Source: JAGOUY01 sp964541725
GTDB lineage: Bacteria > Patescibacteriota > Patescibacteriia > 2-12-FULL-60-25
Direction of reading: 5' to 3'
Length of the DNA stretch: 15,509 bases
NCBI GenBank assembly: GCA_964541725.1
Contig: CAZIQG010000025.1
Location: 1-15,509 of the forward strand
Shown: positions 1-7,113 of the stretch, one piece after another
Position numbering within the stretch: position 1 is the stretch's first letter
Layout: each line of letters opens with the position of its first letter
Translations under genes and position numbers: made by a program
The notes under the pieces: generated by a model
What the model was told of the DNA's origin: nothing
Seen by the model: the letters and a program-made list of their open reading frames with translations, nothing else
Databases searched by the model: none

Positions 1-1590
1 GTACTTGTGAATGGTTTGTGTCACGAAGGGTGGAAGTGAAGATGCTTCTTCCTGTAAAGCTCTCATTAAGGGTTGAACGTGGTTTGGTTGAAGCGCATAA
101 AACAACACATGAGGATTACTCACCACGGCTTTTCCCTGGGTAACGCGTTCTCCAACGAGGATCCAGCTGGCGGGAATGGGGCCACGAGGCAGGGCCTGTT
201 TATAGATCATGGCTATTTCGGCCTGTTCTTCTTTAAGAATGGCGTCGATGGTTTCTGTGGTTAATGTTCCCTCGCGCCGAGTTTCAATGATCTTTTTGCT
301 GCCTACGCCTAACCCCCATACATCGATAATACGGGCTGCATCTGTGTAGGAAATAGCTCCAATATCGTTGGCGGCAATAATTTTTCCGCGAAAATGACGC
401 TCAACCAACTGGGCCATCATGCGTTGTTGGGCAGCGATATCCTTCATGGCGAGGTGTGTTTGGGTGAGAAGTAGTGAACCTCGCTGCCAGAGAGGCCACA
501 CAGTCACAATTCCTATCAGGAGGCAAACAGTATATCGGATTTTTGTGGCGTGCGGTTGGTATATGAATTCGTGTATCCCTAGATAGACGAGACATAAGAG
601 GAGTACGACGAGATAGGCTTCGTAGCGATACCAGCCACCACTGGTTGCGGCTGCTTGTGTATGTACAAGGGTTGTTCCGATGATAAGGAGGCTAAGGTGT
701 TTTTTCCAGCGGGGTAAAATCTTCCATATCATGAGGGTTAAGAGGATGGTTACAACGATGAGGACAAAGAGGGGAAAATTCTGGACGAAGACGATGCGCC
801 ATTGTTCTTTGGTCGATAACCAAAAAGACTGGACATGGCTTGAGCCAAGATAGGTCTTCATGAGGAGTGAATGGGGCAAGAAGGTCTCTTCATGTATCTT
901 TGCGACTAGCCCCATGACAGTAACCGGAATCGCAGATGAGATGCTAATCAGAATGGCAGACAGGACTCGGCGTTCAAAGAGGAGGATTAACCCCAGAAAA
1001 CCGGCGAGAAAAAGGGTTTCGATACGAAAGGCACCCGCGAGAAATATCCAAAGGCCTATCTGCCAGAGGCGCGCACGGGGTGTTTGAAAGAAGAGTCGTA
1101 GCGCAATTAAGATGCAGCCGATATGCATGATGTGCTCCATGCCGGTATAGGTTAATGAGGGTAGGGAAGCGGCGAGCAAGAGAATCGCGACGAATATTCC
1201 TGTCGCTGCTTCTGAGAAACGGGGACAGAGGAGACGTAAAAAAAGAGTTGCTTCTCGGATCACCCATAGGCTCGCGAGGACATTTAAAACGAGAGGAATG
1301 TATTCTAAGTAGCCTGGAACTAACAGAGCAAAGGGTGCTAGTAAGAACACCCAGCCCGGTGATGAAGAGGCGTGGGTGAACGTCGTTACGTCTGTTCCCC
1401 AGACGCCTGACCAGACGAGATGTTTTGCGTAGGCTAAGTGAATGTAAGCGTCATCCAATCCATAGGTGAATTGGTGCCATGCCCCACCATCTAATCCTTG
1501 CCAGCGTTGCCAGATATAGGCTAGTCCAAGGATATACGCGAGGATGGGGATGATGAGACTTATCCATGACGATCTAAAAAGCTTGATCAT
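1..1590 (-). CDS. GT-C-like polytopic membrane glycosyltransferase, partial (C-terminus off the left edge)
   Basis: The minus-strand frame is open from the ATG at 1590 down to base 1 with no stop, giving 530 residues, so the C-terminus lies outside the window. About ten to twelve hydrophobic segments are visible, for example near residues 10-28, 80-100, 130-148, 178-205, 212-230, 272-290, 324-340 and 352-368. Between the first two lies the sequence YGLDDAYIHLAYAKHL (about residues 43-58), resembling the acidic first outer loop of GT-C transferases, where an Asp pair (46-47) is expected to be catalytic. SSSPGW (about 75-80), YTGME (148-152), a GGWYRYE stretch (318-324) and a soluble part from about 380 containing IAANDIGAISY fit the same family. 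Such enzymes use lipid-phosphate sugar donors on the outer membrane face. The acceptor and donor cannot be told. No ribosome binding site is evident. It is divergent from the helicase gene. Confidence 0.75.
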   Translation of the reverse strand, partial: MIKLFRSSWISLIIPILAYILGLAYIWQRWQGLDGGAWHQFTYGLDDAYIHLAYAKHLVWSGVWGTDVTTFTHASSSPGWVFLLAPFALLVPGYLEYIPLVLNVLASLWVIREATLFLRLLCPRFSEAATGIFVAILLLAASLPSLTYTGMEHIMHIGCILIALRLFFQTPRARLWQIGLWIFLAGAFRIETLFLAGFLGLILLFERRVLSAILISISSAIPVTVMGLVAKIHEETFLPHSLLMKTYLGSSHVQSFWLSTKEQWRIVFVQNFPLFVLIVVTILLTLMIWKILPRWKKHLSLLIIGTTLVHTQAAATSGGWYRYEAYLVVLLLCLVYLGIHEFIYQPHATKIRYTVCLLIGIVTVWPLWQRGSLLLTQTHLAMKDIAAQQRMMAQLVERHFRGKIIAANDIGAISYTDAARIIDVWGLGVGSKKIIETRREGTLTTETIDAILKEEQAEIAMIYKQALPRGPIPASWILVGERVTQGKAVVSNPHVLFYALQPNHVQPLMRALQEEASSLPPFVTQTIHKY

Positions 1591-1741
1591 GAGGAGTACT
1601 CTATCAGGAACGGAAAAGAGAGCATACGGATCCTGCAGCGGGGTGGGACTGGACAAAATCCTGATTTTGTGGTTAACTTAGCGAGTTCTGGGGTGGGAGG
1701 CCTTTTCGAGGAAGGTCCTTCCCCCTGGTTCTTGAGTCATG

Positions 1742-1766
1742 AAAATGTGCTCGGTTGAGCACTTTT
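1742..1766 (+). terminator. Terminator-shaped hairpin in the intergenic region
   Basis: GTGCTC and GAGCAC form a perfect 6-bp stem around GGTT. It is flanked by AAAA and TTTT, which extend it past a single bulged T, and it is followed by ATTG. It resembles a weak intrinsic terminator on the plus strand, but no upstream plus-strand gene is visible in the window. It could end an unrecognised small RNA, act as an attenuator, or be a relic. Confidence 0.3.
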
Positions 1767-1934
1767 ATTGTAAAAGGGCATTTGTTTCTTGGCGCTATCA
1801 TCTATCGATTGCGACTCGTTATGTCGCTTGGATGGCTCTTAAAAACAGATGTCCTCTTCCCTCAGGTCCTGAGGCCGTAAAGGACACACCCTTCTTTTTG
1901 GTCGGGTAAGTTTATTTTAAATTAAGACCACGTT

Positions 1935-1952
1935 GTATCCCGTTTAGGATAC
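1935..1952. promoter_or_regulatory. Perfect inverted repeat just before the helicase start
   Basis: GTATCC-CGTTTA-GGATAC is a perfect 6-bp inverted repeat that ends 12 bases before the ATG at 1965. The right arm overlaps GATACT (1948-1953), a possible -10 box. It could therefore be a DNA operator over the promoter, or an RNA hairpin next to the start that a cold-shock-type helicase might unwind. The sequence alone does not separate these. Confidence 0.35.
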
Positions 1953-1964
1953 TTGTTTGTCATT

Positions 1965-3350
1965 ATGTATACACGCTCTACAGTTCCTCCCCCTCCTATC
2001 CCTAAGGCTCCACCTCTCCCTCCAGCCCCTACAACGACGAGCCCAATCTTTTTTGGCCTTGGTCTTGCTCCGGGATTGCTTGACGCTCTCAGCCAACTCA
2101 AGATTCACACCCCAACGCCAATTCAAGAACGTGCTATCCCTCTTGCCCTTGATGGCAAGGATGTAGTTGGTATTGCGCAAACGGGAACCGGAAAAACCTT
2201 GGCGTTTGGTTTGCCGATGATCCAGCGCTTGGCTCAATCTAAGGGTCAGGGTCTCGTCCTTTTACCAACGCGCGAACTCGCGATCCAGGTGGAAGAAAAT
2301 CTTCGCCGCATTGGTCGCGCGATCGGATTGCGTACGGCCGTTTTAATTGGTGGCGCGCCCATGAACCCACAGATTCACGCGTTACGTGCCAAGCCCCATG
2401 TCATCATTGCGACTCCTGGACGCTTAGTTGATCACTTGGAACAGAAAACCCTTAATTTGGATCGTGTACATGTACTCGTCCTTGATGAAGCGGATCGCAT
2501 GCTTGACATGGGATTTGCTCCTCAGCTCAATAAAATTTTATTACGTGTGCCTAAGGAACGCCAGACGATGTTGTTTTCGGCAACCATGCCATCGGAGATT
2601 ACGAAGATGGCGGCGACGCATATGCGTCAACCATTGCGTGTTGAGGTTGCTCCTCAAGGGACAACCGCTGAACGCGTGAAGCAAGAAATTTTTATTGTGA
2701 AAAAAGAAGACAAGATTCGTTTGCTAAATCATGTCTTGTCTGAGGTTCGTGGATCGGTGATCGTGTTTTCTCGCACGCGTCATGGCGCCAAAAAAATTAC
2801 CCGCGATGTGCGTGGGATGGGCCATGCAGCGGCTGAAATTCACTCTGATCGTTCTCTTGCTCAGCGTCGTGAAGCGTTGGAAGGGTTTCGTTCTGGCAAG
2901 TACCGCGTCTTGATTGCGACGGATATTGCGGCACGTGGTATTGATGTGAAGGGGATTGAGTTGGTTGTTAACTTCGATCTTCCAGATGACGCGCAAGATT
3001 ATGTGCACCGCATTGGCCGTACGGGTCGTGCGGGAATGGAGGGGCGTGCCATGTCATTTGCTACGCCTGACCAACGTGGTGATTTTCGTATTATTGAACG
3101 TTTGACCCGTAAGGCGATCCCACAGACGAACTTACCGGCGGAACTGCCGGCGGCACCTCCACGTCCAGCTTTTGAAGCGCCAGAGCGTCAAGAACGATCT
3201 TCTCGTCCATTTCGTGGCGGATCTTCTTCTCAGGGGGCGTCTCGTGGCCGCTTTCGTGATCGTTACGCCACTGCTGCAACGAGTGCACCAGACGCACATG
3301 GTAACTACCCACGTCGTCGTGCGAATTCGCCACGTCGTTCAGGGCGGTAA
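1965..3350 (+). CDS. rhlE: DEAD-box ATP-dependent RNA helicase, RhlE-like
   Basis: An RNA-unwinding ATPase of superfamily 2 with all core motifs in order. Numbered from ATG 1965 (461 aa): Q-motif region FFGLGL...TPTPIQ near 29-54, AQTGTGKT (71-78), PTRELA, TPGR, DEAD (174-177), SAT (205-207), VFSRTRHGAKK (motif IV region), ATDIAARGID (motif V) and HRIGRTGR (348-355). The KKEDK...LLNHVL and RTRHGA segments resemble RhlE more than CsdA/DeaD. An N-terminal Pro-rich stretch precedes the core, and the last ~70 residues are a Pro/Arg/Gly/Ser-rich disordered tail typical of RNA-binding tails. A TTG at 1953 is in frame and would add MFVI; the ATG at 1965 is preferred because a candidate -10 box overlaps the TTG. 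Likely roles are ribosome assembly, RNA decay or cold adaptation. It stands alone, with its own terminator. Confidence 0.95.
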   Translation: MYTRSTVPPPPIPKAPPLPPAPTTTSPIFFGLGLAPGLLDALSQLKIHTPTPIQERAIPLALDGKDVVGIAQTGTGKTLAFGLPMIQRLAQSKGQGLVLLPTRELAIQVEENLRRIGRAIGLRTAVLIGGAPMNPQIHALRAKPHVIIATPGRLVDHLEQKTLNLDRVHVLVLDEADRMLDMGFAPQLNKILLRVPKERQTMLFSATMPSEITKMAATHMRQPLRVEVAPQGTTAERVKQEIFIVKKEDKIRLLNHVLSEVRGSVIVFSRTRHGAKKITRDVRGMGHAAAEIHSDRSLAQRREALEGFRSGKYRVLIATDIAARGIDVKGIELVVNFDLPDDAQDYVHRIGRTGRAGMEGRAMSFATPDQRGDFRIIERLTRKAIPQTNLPAELPAAPPRPAFEAPERQERSSRPFRGGSSSQGASRGRFRDRYATAATSAPDAHGNYPRRRANSPRRSGR

Positions 3351-3367
3351 AAAATAAATGACATACT

Positions 3368-3394
3368 AAAAAGACGAGCTCAGCTCGTCTTTTT
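3368..3394. terminator. Bidirectional intrinsic terminator between convergent genes
   Basis: AAAAA-GACGAGC-TCA-GCTCGTC-TTTTT is a perfect 7-bp GC-rich stem with A5 and T5 flanks, so it reads as a Rho-independent terminator on both strands. It lies 17 bases after the helicase stop and 5 bases beyond the end of the convergent NADH dehydrogenase-like gene. Confidence 0.9.
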
Positions 3395-3399
3395 GTTTT

Positions 3400-4572
3400 C
3401 TACTTGCCGGTCATTTGCCAGAAGCGGAGGCGGTAGAGGAAGTTGCGCAGATAGAGAGCGAAAGGAGTTTTCAGAATGAAGTATTTTGCATCGAGGAAGC
3501 CGGTGTTGCCGACGGTGACGATATTACCTTTGGATGAGTAGCGAAATGTCTTTAATGGTTGGTTTTCTAACGTGTTTATAATATTTTGAGTGACGGTTTT
3601 TGCCATGCGCATGGCGGTTTGCGCGTTCTTTGGAATGACGACGTTGCTTTCTCGATAGAGGACGGCATCGCCCGCCCCAAATATGTTGGGAGCGATGACA
3701 AACGTGTGATCCACAGGAAGATAGCCGCCGCGCTCTGTTTGGATTTTGGGGGAAATGTTGAGGTTTACGGCTTCGATACCAGCAGTCCAGAGGATCAGGT
3801 TGGCAAAGATCGAGGTTTGGGCAGTCAGGATCTCGCCCTTGTTCATGCCTGTGACACTCACGCCTGTTTGGACAGAGATGCCTTGACGTTCTAAGGCGAT
3901 TTTTGCCCCGTTTACGAGTTTTGTCGGGAAGCCTGGAAGGATTTGTGGTCCACCTTGGATGAGGGTCCAGGAAAGGTGAGGCTTTAGAGAGGGGAAGTCT
4001 TTATCGCACAGTGTTTCGACGAAGAGCTTGAGGGCGCAAATACCTTCGACGCCGCTCGGTCCTGCGCCTACGGCTGCAAAGGCGAGGTGACGTTTTTTTT
4101 CTTGGTCAGATGGTAGTGTCTCGGCCTCTTTTAGGATCGTGCGTACGCGGTCGTGGATGTGGTGGAGGTCATCTTCCGTTTTGAGGGGGAGGCTGTGCTC
4201 TGCGACCCCTGGGAGGCCGTAGAAACAAGGTTGGGCACCTTGTGAGAGGACGAGGAGATCATAAGAGAGCGTTTCTTTTACTTCGTTTGAGGTCGAGGGG
4301 ATATACTCGATCTTCTTTGCTTCGCGGTCAACGTTGCTCACGTAGCCTTGGATGAAGGGAAAACCTTCGTCTTTAGCGATGGTGCGAAGATCGGCGCGAT
4401 AAGCCTCACGCGGGTATTCGCTGCTTTGAAGAGCATCGATCAAGCGAGGGGTGAAGAGGAATGTATCTTTTGCGTCGATTAAAGTAATTGAAAGAGAGGG
4501 TTTTTGTTTGCGGAGTTGGCGGGCGGTCGAAAGGCCAACGAATCCGGCGCCGATGATGACAATATGAGGCAT
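3400..4572 (-). CDS. ndh: Type II NADH dehydrogenase-like FAD/NAD(P)-binding oxidoreductase
   Basis: A 390-residue two-dinucleotide-fold flavoprotein. The FAD-binding GAGFVG motif is at residues 8-13. A second Rossmann motif, VGAGPSGVE, is at about 168-176 and would bind NAD(P)H. The late FAD motif FGAGDA is at 298-303, followed by PKNAQTAMRMA, as in NDH-2 enzymes. The C-terminus is amphipathic (FALYLRNFLYRLRFW, about 371-385), fitting peripheral attachment to the inner face of the membrane. Such enzymes pass electrons from NADH to a quinone without pumping protons. The frame is open 30 codons further upstream, but that part would run over a terminator, and the ATG at 4572 starts directly at the flavin fold. 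A TATACT box six bases before this ATG suggests a leaderless transcript. Other members of the pyridine-nucleotide disulfide oxidoreductase superfamily remain possible, since substrate residues cannot be judged by eye. Confidence 0.85.
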   Translation of the reverse strand: MPHIVIIGAGFVGLSTARQLRKQKPSLSITLIDAKDTFLFTPRLIDALQSSEYPREAYRADLRTIAKDEGFPFIQGYVSNVDREAKKIEYIPSTSNEVKETLSYDLLVLSQGAQPCFYGLPGVAEHSLPLKTEDDLHHIHDRVRTILKEAETLPSDQEKKRHLAFAAVGAGPSGVEGICALKLFVETLCDKDFPSLKPHLSWTLIQGGPQILPGFPTKLVNGAKIALERQGISVQTGVSVTGMNKGEILTAQTSIFANLILWTAGIEAVNLNISPKIQTERGGYLPVDHTFVIAPNIFGAGDAVLYRESNVVIPKNAQTAMRMAKTVTQNIINTLENQPLKTFRYSSKGNIVTVGNTGFLDAKYFILKTPFALYLRNFLYRLRFWQMTGK

Positions 4573-4578
4573 AGAGGG

Positions 4579-4584
4579 AGTATA
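4579..4584 (-). promoter_or_regulatory. -10 box (TATACT) for the NADH dehydrogenase-like gene
   Basis: On the minus strand TATACT is followed by six bases and then the ATG at 4572, so transcription would begin at or next to the start codon. No clear -35 hexamer is visible 16-18 bases further upstream. It lies downstream of the preceding gene's terminator, which supports a separate transcription unit. Confidence 0.5.
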
Positions 4585-4620
4585 AGGGGGTTTGGGGTTC
4601 AGATCCAGTAGGGGTTGGAG

Positions 4621-4647
4621 AAAGAAAATACCCGTTTGGGGCGGGTA
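4621..4647 (-). terminator. Intrinsic terminator after the short epimerase-family gene
   Basis: On the minus strand TACCCG-CCCCAAA-CGGGTA forms a perfect 6-bp stem followed by TTTTCTTT. It begins 9 bases after the TAA stop at 4656-4658, so it would end the nucleotide-sugar transcript before the flavoprotein gene. Confidence 0.7.
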
Positions 4648-4655
4648 GGTTCTTT

Positions 4656-5093
4656 TTACCATTCGTAGGGTATGTCTGAGAGGGGGAGATTGCTGCTTTC
4701 GCCGGGAGCGAATACCTCTGAGGAACAGTTGAGAATATATGCGGTGGTTGGGAGAAGGTTTTTCCAGGCGTAGGCGACTCCTGGGGGAATCGTTAAACGT
4801 TGGTAGTTGTTGTCGCCGAGGAAGATGACGTCCGTTTTCCCTTTTGTTGATGAGCCTTCACGTAGGTCATGGAGGACAAATTTTACGCGACCGATGGGGA
4901 CAGTGAGGTTGCCGATGTTGATACTGTGAAGTTTCCAGCCTTTGGTGACATCCGGATAGACGCAGGAGATGTAGGCTTCTCCGAATTGGCTGAAGCCTGG
5001 GGCGTCTTTACGGAGGACGTGCATGACTTGTCCGCGTTCGTCGGGGATAATGTTGAGAGGAGTGACGATGACCCCTTCAATGGTGGATGACAT
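4656..5093 (-). CDS. RmlC-like sugar 3,5-epimerase family protein (short form)
   Basis: A 145-residue single-domain jelly-roll protein of the dTDP-4-dehydrorhamnose 3,5-epimerase superfamily, shorter than classical RmlC (about 180 aa). Family signatures are IIPDERGQVMHVLR (15-28), VKFVLHDLREGS (70-81), NYQRLTIPPGVAYAWKNL (96-113) and a C-terminal LPLSDIPYEW. Where RmlC has R-G-x-H-Y, with His as the catalytic base, this protein reads KGWKLH (51-56): Lys stands at the His position and a His lies two residues later. From memory, a subfamily with this KxWKxH pattern exists, so the change is probably not a decay mutation, but its reaction is uncertain. It follows the 4,6-dehydratase gene by 9 bases, so it probably acts on that enzyme's 4-keto product, either as an epimerase or an isomerase. 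No ribosome binding site precedes it. Confidence 0.75.
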   Translation of the reverse strand: MSSTIEGVIVTPLNIIPDERGQVMHVLRKDAPGFSQFGEAYISCVYPDVTKGWKLHSINIGNLTVPIGRVKFVLHDLREGSSTKGKTDVIFLGDNNYQRLTIPPGVAYAWKNLLPTTAYILNCSSEVFAPGESSNLPLSDIPYEW

Positions 5094-5102
5094 ATTTTAA
5101 TA

Positions 5103-6146
5103 TTACATCATTCCATCGGGGAAGGCGTTTACGCCTGATTCCCCAGCCTTTCTTTTGAAGTAGTTGGTGTACCACTCGACGGTTTCTGCCATCCCTTCTT
5201 CGATCGTGAATTGTGTTTTCCAGCCTAAGAGACGGGCGGCTTTTTCACTTGATAAGGTTTGTTCGGGGATTTCTGACTTGGCTTCATTTAAGATTTTTGG
5301 TTTAAGGTCGCTCTTCATGGCTTGTAAGACATGATCGACGATGGCTAATGCGGACATACCGTTGCCAGTGCTGAAATTGAAGGCTTGGCCGACAATTTCT
5401 GGTCGTTCCATGTTTTCGGCAAGCATGATGTAAGCATCGGCCGCGTCGCGGATGAAGAAGTAGTCGCGAATGAACTTCCCATCACTGCGAATCAGGGGCT
5501 GTTCTCCGTGTAGAATGTGGCGAATGGTTTGAGGGATGATGCGTTGCCAGTTGAGGTCGCCTGGGCCGTAGAGGTTGCCGCAGCGTGTGACACAGACCGG
5601 AAGTTTGTAGGTATTAAAATACATCTGACTGATAAGGTCGGTACAGGATTTGGAGACGTCGTAGGGATGGGTGCCTTTGAGGGGAGCGTCTTCGGTGTAG
5701 GGGAGGACGGGTTGAGGGCCGTAGGCTTTGTCAGAAGAGGCAACCAGGATGCGTTTTACGGTTGGATTGTTGCGGGCGGCTTCGAGGACGTTTACCGTCC
5801 CCATGATGTTGGTGCGCAGCGTTGGGAGAGGTGCGCGATTGCCGACCGGGGCAATGGGTTGCGCTCCGACGTGAAAAATCGTGTCTACTTCGTATTCTGC
5901 GAGAGCGCGATAGACGGTGTCGTAGTTTTCAAAATCGCCATGCACGATATTGGCTTGTTTGGCAGCGGTTGTCTCGAAGAAGCGGCTAGAAGGGACATGG
6001 TCGCGCTTAAGCATTACTAGGCGTGCGCCAAGATCGCAGAGCATTTCTGCTAGGGTAGCGCCAAGGAGTCCAAATCCGCCTGTAATAAAGACGTTGCGGT
6101 TATTCCAAAACTGCTTTCGGGCTTGTGAGTAGACGAGTTGTTTCAT
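5103..6146 (-). CDS. rfbG: CDP-glucose 4,6-dehydratase
   Basis: A 347-residue extended short-chain dehydrogenase/reductase that should convert CDP-glucose to CDP-4-keto-6-deoxyglucose with bound NAD. The N-terminus has FW..RNVFITGGFGLLG, with the glycine-rich NAD loop at about 23-29. HVGAQPIA (92-99) matches the HxAAQP segment of this family. The active site reads SSDK (137-140) and YDVSK (162-166). The Asp-Lys pair is typical of the CDP-glucose enzyme; dTDP-glucose dehydratase has Asp-Glu there. TRCGNLYGPGD and RIIPQTIR (about 187-209), then LLGWKTQFTIEEGMAETVEWY near the C-terminus, also fit. Length is close to the family norm of about 360. It lies downstream of the matching cytidylyltransferase, across a 107-base gap with a hairpin and a promoter-like sequence, and directly before the epimerase-family gene. 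The UDP- or GDP-linked alternatives are less likely. Confidence 0.88.
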   Translation of the reverse strand: MKQLVYSQARKQFWNNRNVFITGGFGLLGATLAEMLCDLGARLVMLKRDHVPSSRFFETTAAKQANIVHGDFENYDTVYRALAEYEVDTIFHVGAQPIAPVGNRAPLPTLRTNIMGTVNVLEAARNNPTVKRILVASSDKAYGPQPVLPYTEDAPLKGTHPYDVSKSCTDLISQMYFNTYKLPVCVTRCGNLYGPGDLNWQRIIPQTIRHILHGEQPLIRSDGKFIRDYFFIRDAADAYIMLAENMERPEIVGQAFNFSTGNGMSALAIVDHVLQAMKSDLKPKILNEAKSEIPEQTLSSEKAARLLGWKTQFTIEEGMAETVEWYTNYFKRKAGESGVNAFPDGMM

Positions 6147-6160
6147 AAGGATTGTGTGGG

Positions 6161-6199
6161 ACTTTACCGTTTTATTGCCTTTATCGTCAATGCGGTCAA
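6161..6199 (-). promoter_or_regulatory. Candidate sigma-70-type promoter for the dehydratase gene
   Basis: On the minus strand TTGACG (6185-6190) and TAAAGT (6161-6166) are 18 bases apart, with the ATG 14 bases past the -10 box. An overlapping alternative is TTGACC (6194-6199) with AATAAA (6171-6176) at 17 bases. Either would give a leader too short for a normal ribosome binding site, and none is present. Confidence 0.45.
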
Positions 6200-6208
6200 A
6201 TTACCATA

Positions 6209-6236
6209 AACCCCACGATGCGTGTGTCGTGGGGTT
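6209..6236 (-). terminator. 10-bp stem-loop between the cytidylyltransferase and dehydratase genes
   Basis: AACCCCACGA and TCGTGGGGTT form a perfect 10-bp stem around an 8-base loop. It begins 17 bases after the TAA of the cytidylyltransferase gene. The minus-strand tail is only TTTATGGTAATTT, so termination may be partial. It could equally be an mRNA processing or stability hairpin. Confidence 0.5.
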
Positions 6237-6253
6237 GGTATTTTATGTTGGAA

Positions 6254-7060
6254 TTATTCCGACCAGATCTTCCACTTTGGATCGTCTTTCCAGAGCGCTT
6301 CTAAATCTTCTTTGTCTTTGTAGGTATCCATGCTGTGCCAGAACCCTTCGTGAGGAAAAACCGAGATTTTTTGGTCGCGACTGGCATCGATGAGGGCTTC
6401 TTCTACCATTTGGTTGGGTTTGCAGTAGGAGAGGAAGTTTTTGTGTAGGACCATAAATCCGCCGTTCGTGTAATCAGGTAGGCGAGGTTTTTCGGTGAAT
6501 TGGGTGATGAGGTGGTTTTCGTTGTGGTTCAGCAAGCCGTATTTGGATTTAGGGTGGATACCGGTAATAGTGCCGAGAACGTCATTGTTTGAGCGCTTTT
6601 GATTGTGGAAGTCGTGGAGTTCGTGGATGTTCACATTGGAGACACCGTCTCCATAGGTGAGCATGAAGTGATCGCCTTCGATGTATTTTGAAGCGATGAG
6701 AAGTCGTTCGCCTGTTAATGTCGCTTGTCCTGTTTCCGCAAAGGTGATTCGAAAATCGTCATTATCTTCTGCATTTAGTAGGGTGGTGGTGTTTGTTTTT
6801 AGATCAAGACGAAAATCTCTTGAGAGATGTTTGTGGTTTAAGAAATAATCTTTAATTTGATTGCCGCGATAACCAAGGCACAAGATAAAATCTTTATAGC
6901 CAAAATGGCCATAGATCTTCATGATGTGCCATAAAATAGGTCGACCACCGATTTCGACCATGGGTTTAGGCTTAAACTCGGTTTCTTCGCGCAGGCGAGT
7001 GCCCGTTCCTCCGCATAAAATAACGACAGGGATAGCTTGACGAATGGAGGATGCGCTCAT
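6254..7060 (-). CDS. rfbF: Glucose-1-phosphate cytidylyltransferase
   Basis: A 268-residue nucleotidyltransferase that makes CDP-glucose and diphosphate from CTP and glucose-1-phosphate, the first step toward CDP-deoxysugars. The signature loop GGTGTRL (17-23) is followed by EETEFKPKPMVEIGG (25-39) and PILWHIMKIY. The EET..KPKPM form is specific to RfbF/DdhA-type enzymes and differs from the RmlA loop. Further matches are GYRGNQIKDYF (about 63-73), the metal-binding TYGDGVSN (135-142), NGGF (199-202) and PHEGFWHSMDT (236-246), which parallels the HPGFWQPMDT of the Salmonella enzyme as I recall it. Length is close to the usual ~257. The ATG at 7060 is 53 bases from the divergent glycosyltransferase start. 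A TAAAAT box on the minus strand at 7084-7089 could be its -10. There is no Shine-Dalgarno sequence. Confidence 0.93.
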   Translation of the reverse strand: MSASSIRQAIPVVILCGGTGTRLREETEFKPKPMVEIGGRPILWHIMKIYGHFGYKDFILCLGYRGNQIKDYFLNHKHLSRDFRLDLKTNTTTLLNAEDNDDFRITFAETGQATLTGERLLIASKYIEGDHFMLTYGDGVSNVNIHELHDFHNQKRSNNDVLGTITGIHPKSKYGLLNHNENHLITQFTEKPRLPDYTNGGFMVLHKNFLSYCKPNQMVEEALIDASRDQKISVFPHEGFWHSMDTYKDKEDLEALWKDDPKWKIWSE

Positions 7061-7113
7061 AGGATAAGGATGTTTTTTGGCTAATTTTAGTATGTTAGGA
7101 AAGCGCGTCTGCT
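7061..7113. promoter_or_regulatory. Divergent promoter region between sugar-synthesis and transferase operons
   Basis: These 53 bases must start both the minus-strand CDP-sugar genes and the plus-strand glycosyltransferases. The minus strand carries TAAAAT (7084-7089, 5/6 match to a -10 box). The plus strand carries TATGTT (7091-7096). No good -35 hexamers are seen. Their closeness suggests the two transcripts share or compete for the same promoter space. Confidence 0.4.

Larger units (their letters stand above)
1591..1964. other. Divergent intergenic region with several inverted repeats
   Basis: This stretch of about 370 bases between the GT-C gene and the helicase holds no convincing protein gene. 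It contains several hairpin-capable elements: a perfect 8-bp arm pair with a 2-base loop at 1653-1670 (ACAAAATC / GATTTTGT); a GTGCTC-GGTT-GAGCAC stem at 1747-1762; a near-palindrome GGAAGG-T-CCTTCC in the GC-rich part around 1709-1725; CCTCAG-GTC-CTGAGG at 1860-1874, which may be closed by GTCCT (1851-1855) with AGGAC (1880-1884); and GTATCC-N6-GGATAC at 1935-1952. It must carry the promoters for both flanking genes and could hold a structured leader or a small RNA. I could not match it to tRNA, SRP RNA, 6S RNA or RNase P RNA. Confidence 0.5.

Noticed and set aside
974..1267. 97-residue minus-strand open frame
   Set aside because: It is an out-of-frame shadow of the GT-C membrane gene, whose frame stays open from 1590 to base 1 and has family motifs.
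1680..1900. SRP RNA, 6S RNA or tRNA in the intergenic region
   Set aside because: The GGAAGG-like segment lacks the conserved SRP loop, no cloverleaf could be built, and no 6S central bubble was evident by eye.
4573..4662. 30-codon N-terminal extension of the NADH dehydrogenase-like protein
   Set aside because: It would be read across the preceding gene's terminator, and the flavin fold starts at ATG 4572.
5517..6020. 167-residue plus-strand open frame
   Set aside because: It lies antisense and entirely inside the dehydratase gene and has no recognisable motif.
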